Positions 5,678-6,139 of a stretch of 6,139 bases of DNA are shown one piece after another. Each line of letters starts with the position of its first letter. Positions within the stretch are counted from its first letter, which is position 1. Below the pieces are notes generated by a model. It was given only the letters and a program-made list of their open reading frames with translations, was not told the origin of the DNA and searched no databases. Source of the stretch: Chloroflexota bacterium (GTDB lineage: Bacteria > Chloroflexota > Dehalococcoidia > Dehalococcoidales > UBA2162); assembly GCA_016202525.1 (NCBI GenBank), contig JACQOM010000200.1, forward strand, positions 1 through 6,139. The letters run 5' to 3'. The position numbers and the translations under genes were made by a program.

Positions 5678-6020
5678 TCTTTTCCTTACAAACCATACAT
5701 AGAGTCGCATGGGGAAGCACTTCAAGACGGGCTGGATCTATCGCTTTACCACAATTATCACATAGGCCGTAGGTGCCTTCGTCGAATTTATGTAAAGCAT
5801 GCTCTATCGCCGCCAGGTGGTCTTTTGTCTGTTTCTCCACAGCCAGCCGCTTCTCAAGTTCAAAGCTTTCGGTAGCCTCCTCTTCCCTCTTGCCAAAAGG
5901 ACTTCCTTCCCGCCTCACCTCGTCGGGCCGGCCAGAATCTTGCAGTTGCGCCAGGTCGCTGAGTAAATGCTTTTTCTCATCTTCCAAGCGCGAGCGAAGG
6001 TGACTAAACTTAGTACTCAC
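5649..6020 (-). CDS. DksA/TraR-family C4 zinc-finger protein
   Basis: This 123-residue cytosolic protein, from the GTG at 6018-6020, has a long charged helical hairpin (about 5-80) followed by a C4 zinc finger: C87-D-N-C90 and C108-M-V-C111. The lead-in (ALHKFDEGTYGLCDNCGKAI) is the classic DksA/TraR signature. DksA-type proteins enter the RNA polymerase secondary channel and adjust transcription, often with ppGpp. The tip of the hairpin reads SPFGKREEEATESFELEK and lacks the DxxDxA motif of E. coli DksA. It is closer to the DksA-like proteins of Gram-positive bacteria (YteA/YocK type), so a DksA-like activity is not assured. The start was chosen for GGAGGA seven bases upstream; a GTG six codons earlier (6036-6038) lies before that site. 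It is the first gene of the lspA-rluD cluster. Confidence 0.9.
   Translation of the reverse strand: MSTKFSHLRSRLEDEKKHLLSDLAQLQDSGRPDEVRREGSPFGKREEEATESFELEKRLAVEKQTKDHLAAIEHALHKFDEGTYGLCDNCGKAIDPARLEVLPHATLCMVCKEKNARGRSFTG
5683..5687 (-). promoter_or_regulatory. ribosome-binding site that fixes the lspA start
   Basis: On the minus strand AAGGA lies 5 bases from the ATG at 5677, inside the end of the zinc-finger gene. It favours the 164-residue lspA product over the 180-residue reading from TTG. Confidence 0.7.
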
Positions 6021-6026
6021 TTGTTC

Positions 6027-6032
6027 TCCTCC
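6027..6032 (-). promoter_or_regulatory. ribosome-binding site that fixes the DksA-like start
   Basis: On the minus strand GGAGGA is followed after 6 bases by GTG (6018-6020). It is a near-ideal Shine-Dalgarno and rules against the earlier in-frame GTG at 6036-6038. Confidence 0.75.
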
Positions 6033-6039
6033 GTCCACC

Positions 6040-6052
6040 TGTCAGCCTGACA
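6040..6052. promoter_or_regulatory. 13-bp perfect palindrome upstream of the DksA-like gene
   Basis: TGTCAG-C-CTGACA has six perfectly paired positions around a central C and lies 7 bp upstream of the ribosome site of the first gene of the cluster. The position is what a repressor operator would occupy. One or two such palindromes are expected by chance in a window this size, so the case rests on location only. Confidence 0.3.
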
Positions 6053-6067
6053 TAAACCTTTTTCAAT

Positions 6068-6118
6068 TTACCTGGCCTGGATGCTAACAGGTAAGCTTTT
6101 GTATCTTAAGTGTTACCT
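6068..6118. promoter_or_regulatory. three TTACCT/AGGTAA half-sites in the leader of the DksA-lspA-rluD cluster
   Basis: TTACCTG (6068-6074) and CAGGTAA (6088-6094) are perfect 7-bp inverted arms with a 13-base centre, and another TTACCT lies at 6113-6118. The rest of the 119 bp upstream of the DksA-like gene holds no gene that I can see, and no convincing -35/-10 pair. The repeats may be regulator half-sites. This is inference. Confidence 0.3.
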
Positions 6119-6139
6119 TAGAGAGCAATAGTGATTGAA

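Noticed and set aside
5678..5725. Longer lspA beginning at TTG 5723-5725
   Set aside because: There is no ribosome site before it, and the extra 16 residues are not part of the usual LspA fold. The ATG at 5677 has AAGGA at good spacing.
6021..6038. Longer DksA-like protein beginning at GTG 6036-6038
   Set aside because: The strong GGAGGA lies after this codon and serves the GTG at 6018-6020.
6086..6130. Minus-strand TTGCTC-17-GATACA as a promoter for the DksA-like gene
   Set aside because: It matches only about 3 of 6 bases in each box, which is too weak to call.
1..6139. tRNA or rRNA genes, CRISPR arrays, insertion sequences, riboswitches
   Set aside because: No cloverleaf, regularly spaced repeats, transposase frame or known riboswitch core was seen by eye on either strand.

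Overview
The window reads as ordinary bacterial chromosome with a small accessory insert. Protein style, gene order and mixed start codons (ATG, GTG, TTG) suggest a Chloroflexota bacterium, perhaps Dehalococcoidia. That is an impression from sequence alone, since no search was possible. Nearly all the DNA is coding. No rRNA, tRNA, CRISPR array or insertion sequence was seen.

Most genes lie on the minus strand, so the layout reads from right to left. First comes a tight core cluster: a DksA/TraR-type zinc-finger protein (6020-5649), overlapping lspA (lipoprotein signal peptidase, 5677-5183), then an rluD-like 23S rRNA pseudouridine synthase (5141-4230). Next is a plus-strand two-gene toxin-antitoxin module: an AbrB/MazE-type antitoxin (3515-3799) overlapping a PIN-domain RNase (3786-4229). 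The stop codon of the PIN gene directly abuts the stop codon of rluD. A 214-bp divergent intergenic region holds a good promoter for the module and several inverted repeats. The minus strand then resumes with a 70-residue protein carrying a HEPN-like RN-x3-H motif (3300-3088), gltX (glutamyl-tRNA synthetase, 3077-1614), a class I SAM-dependent methyltransferase (1569-742) and a PAT-like GNAT acetyltransferase (726-226). The left edge holds the 3' end of a plus-strand membrane protein that overlaps the acetyltransferase tail to tail.

The core genes serve translation and envelope maturation: tRNA charging, rRNA modification, lipoprotein processing and probably transcription control. The AbrB-PIN pair is a typical mobile addiction or stress module. 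It lies between two same-strand gene groups and beside a HEPN-like fragment, another RNase/toxin-type fold. No wholly new system is evident. The points most worth checking are the HEPN-like mini-protein leading the gltX operon, the zero-gap convergence of the toxin gene with rluD, the iterated operator-like repeats at the toxin-antitoxin promoter, and a palindromic motif shared by two intra-operon gaps.
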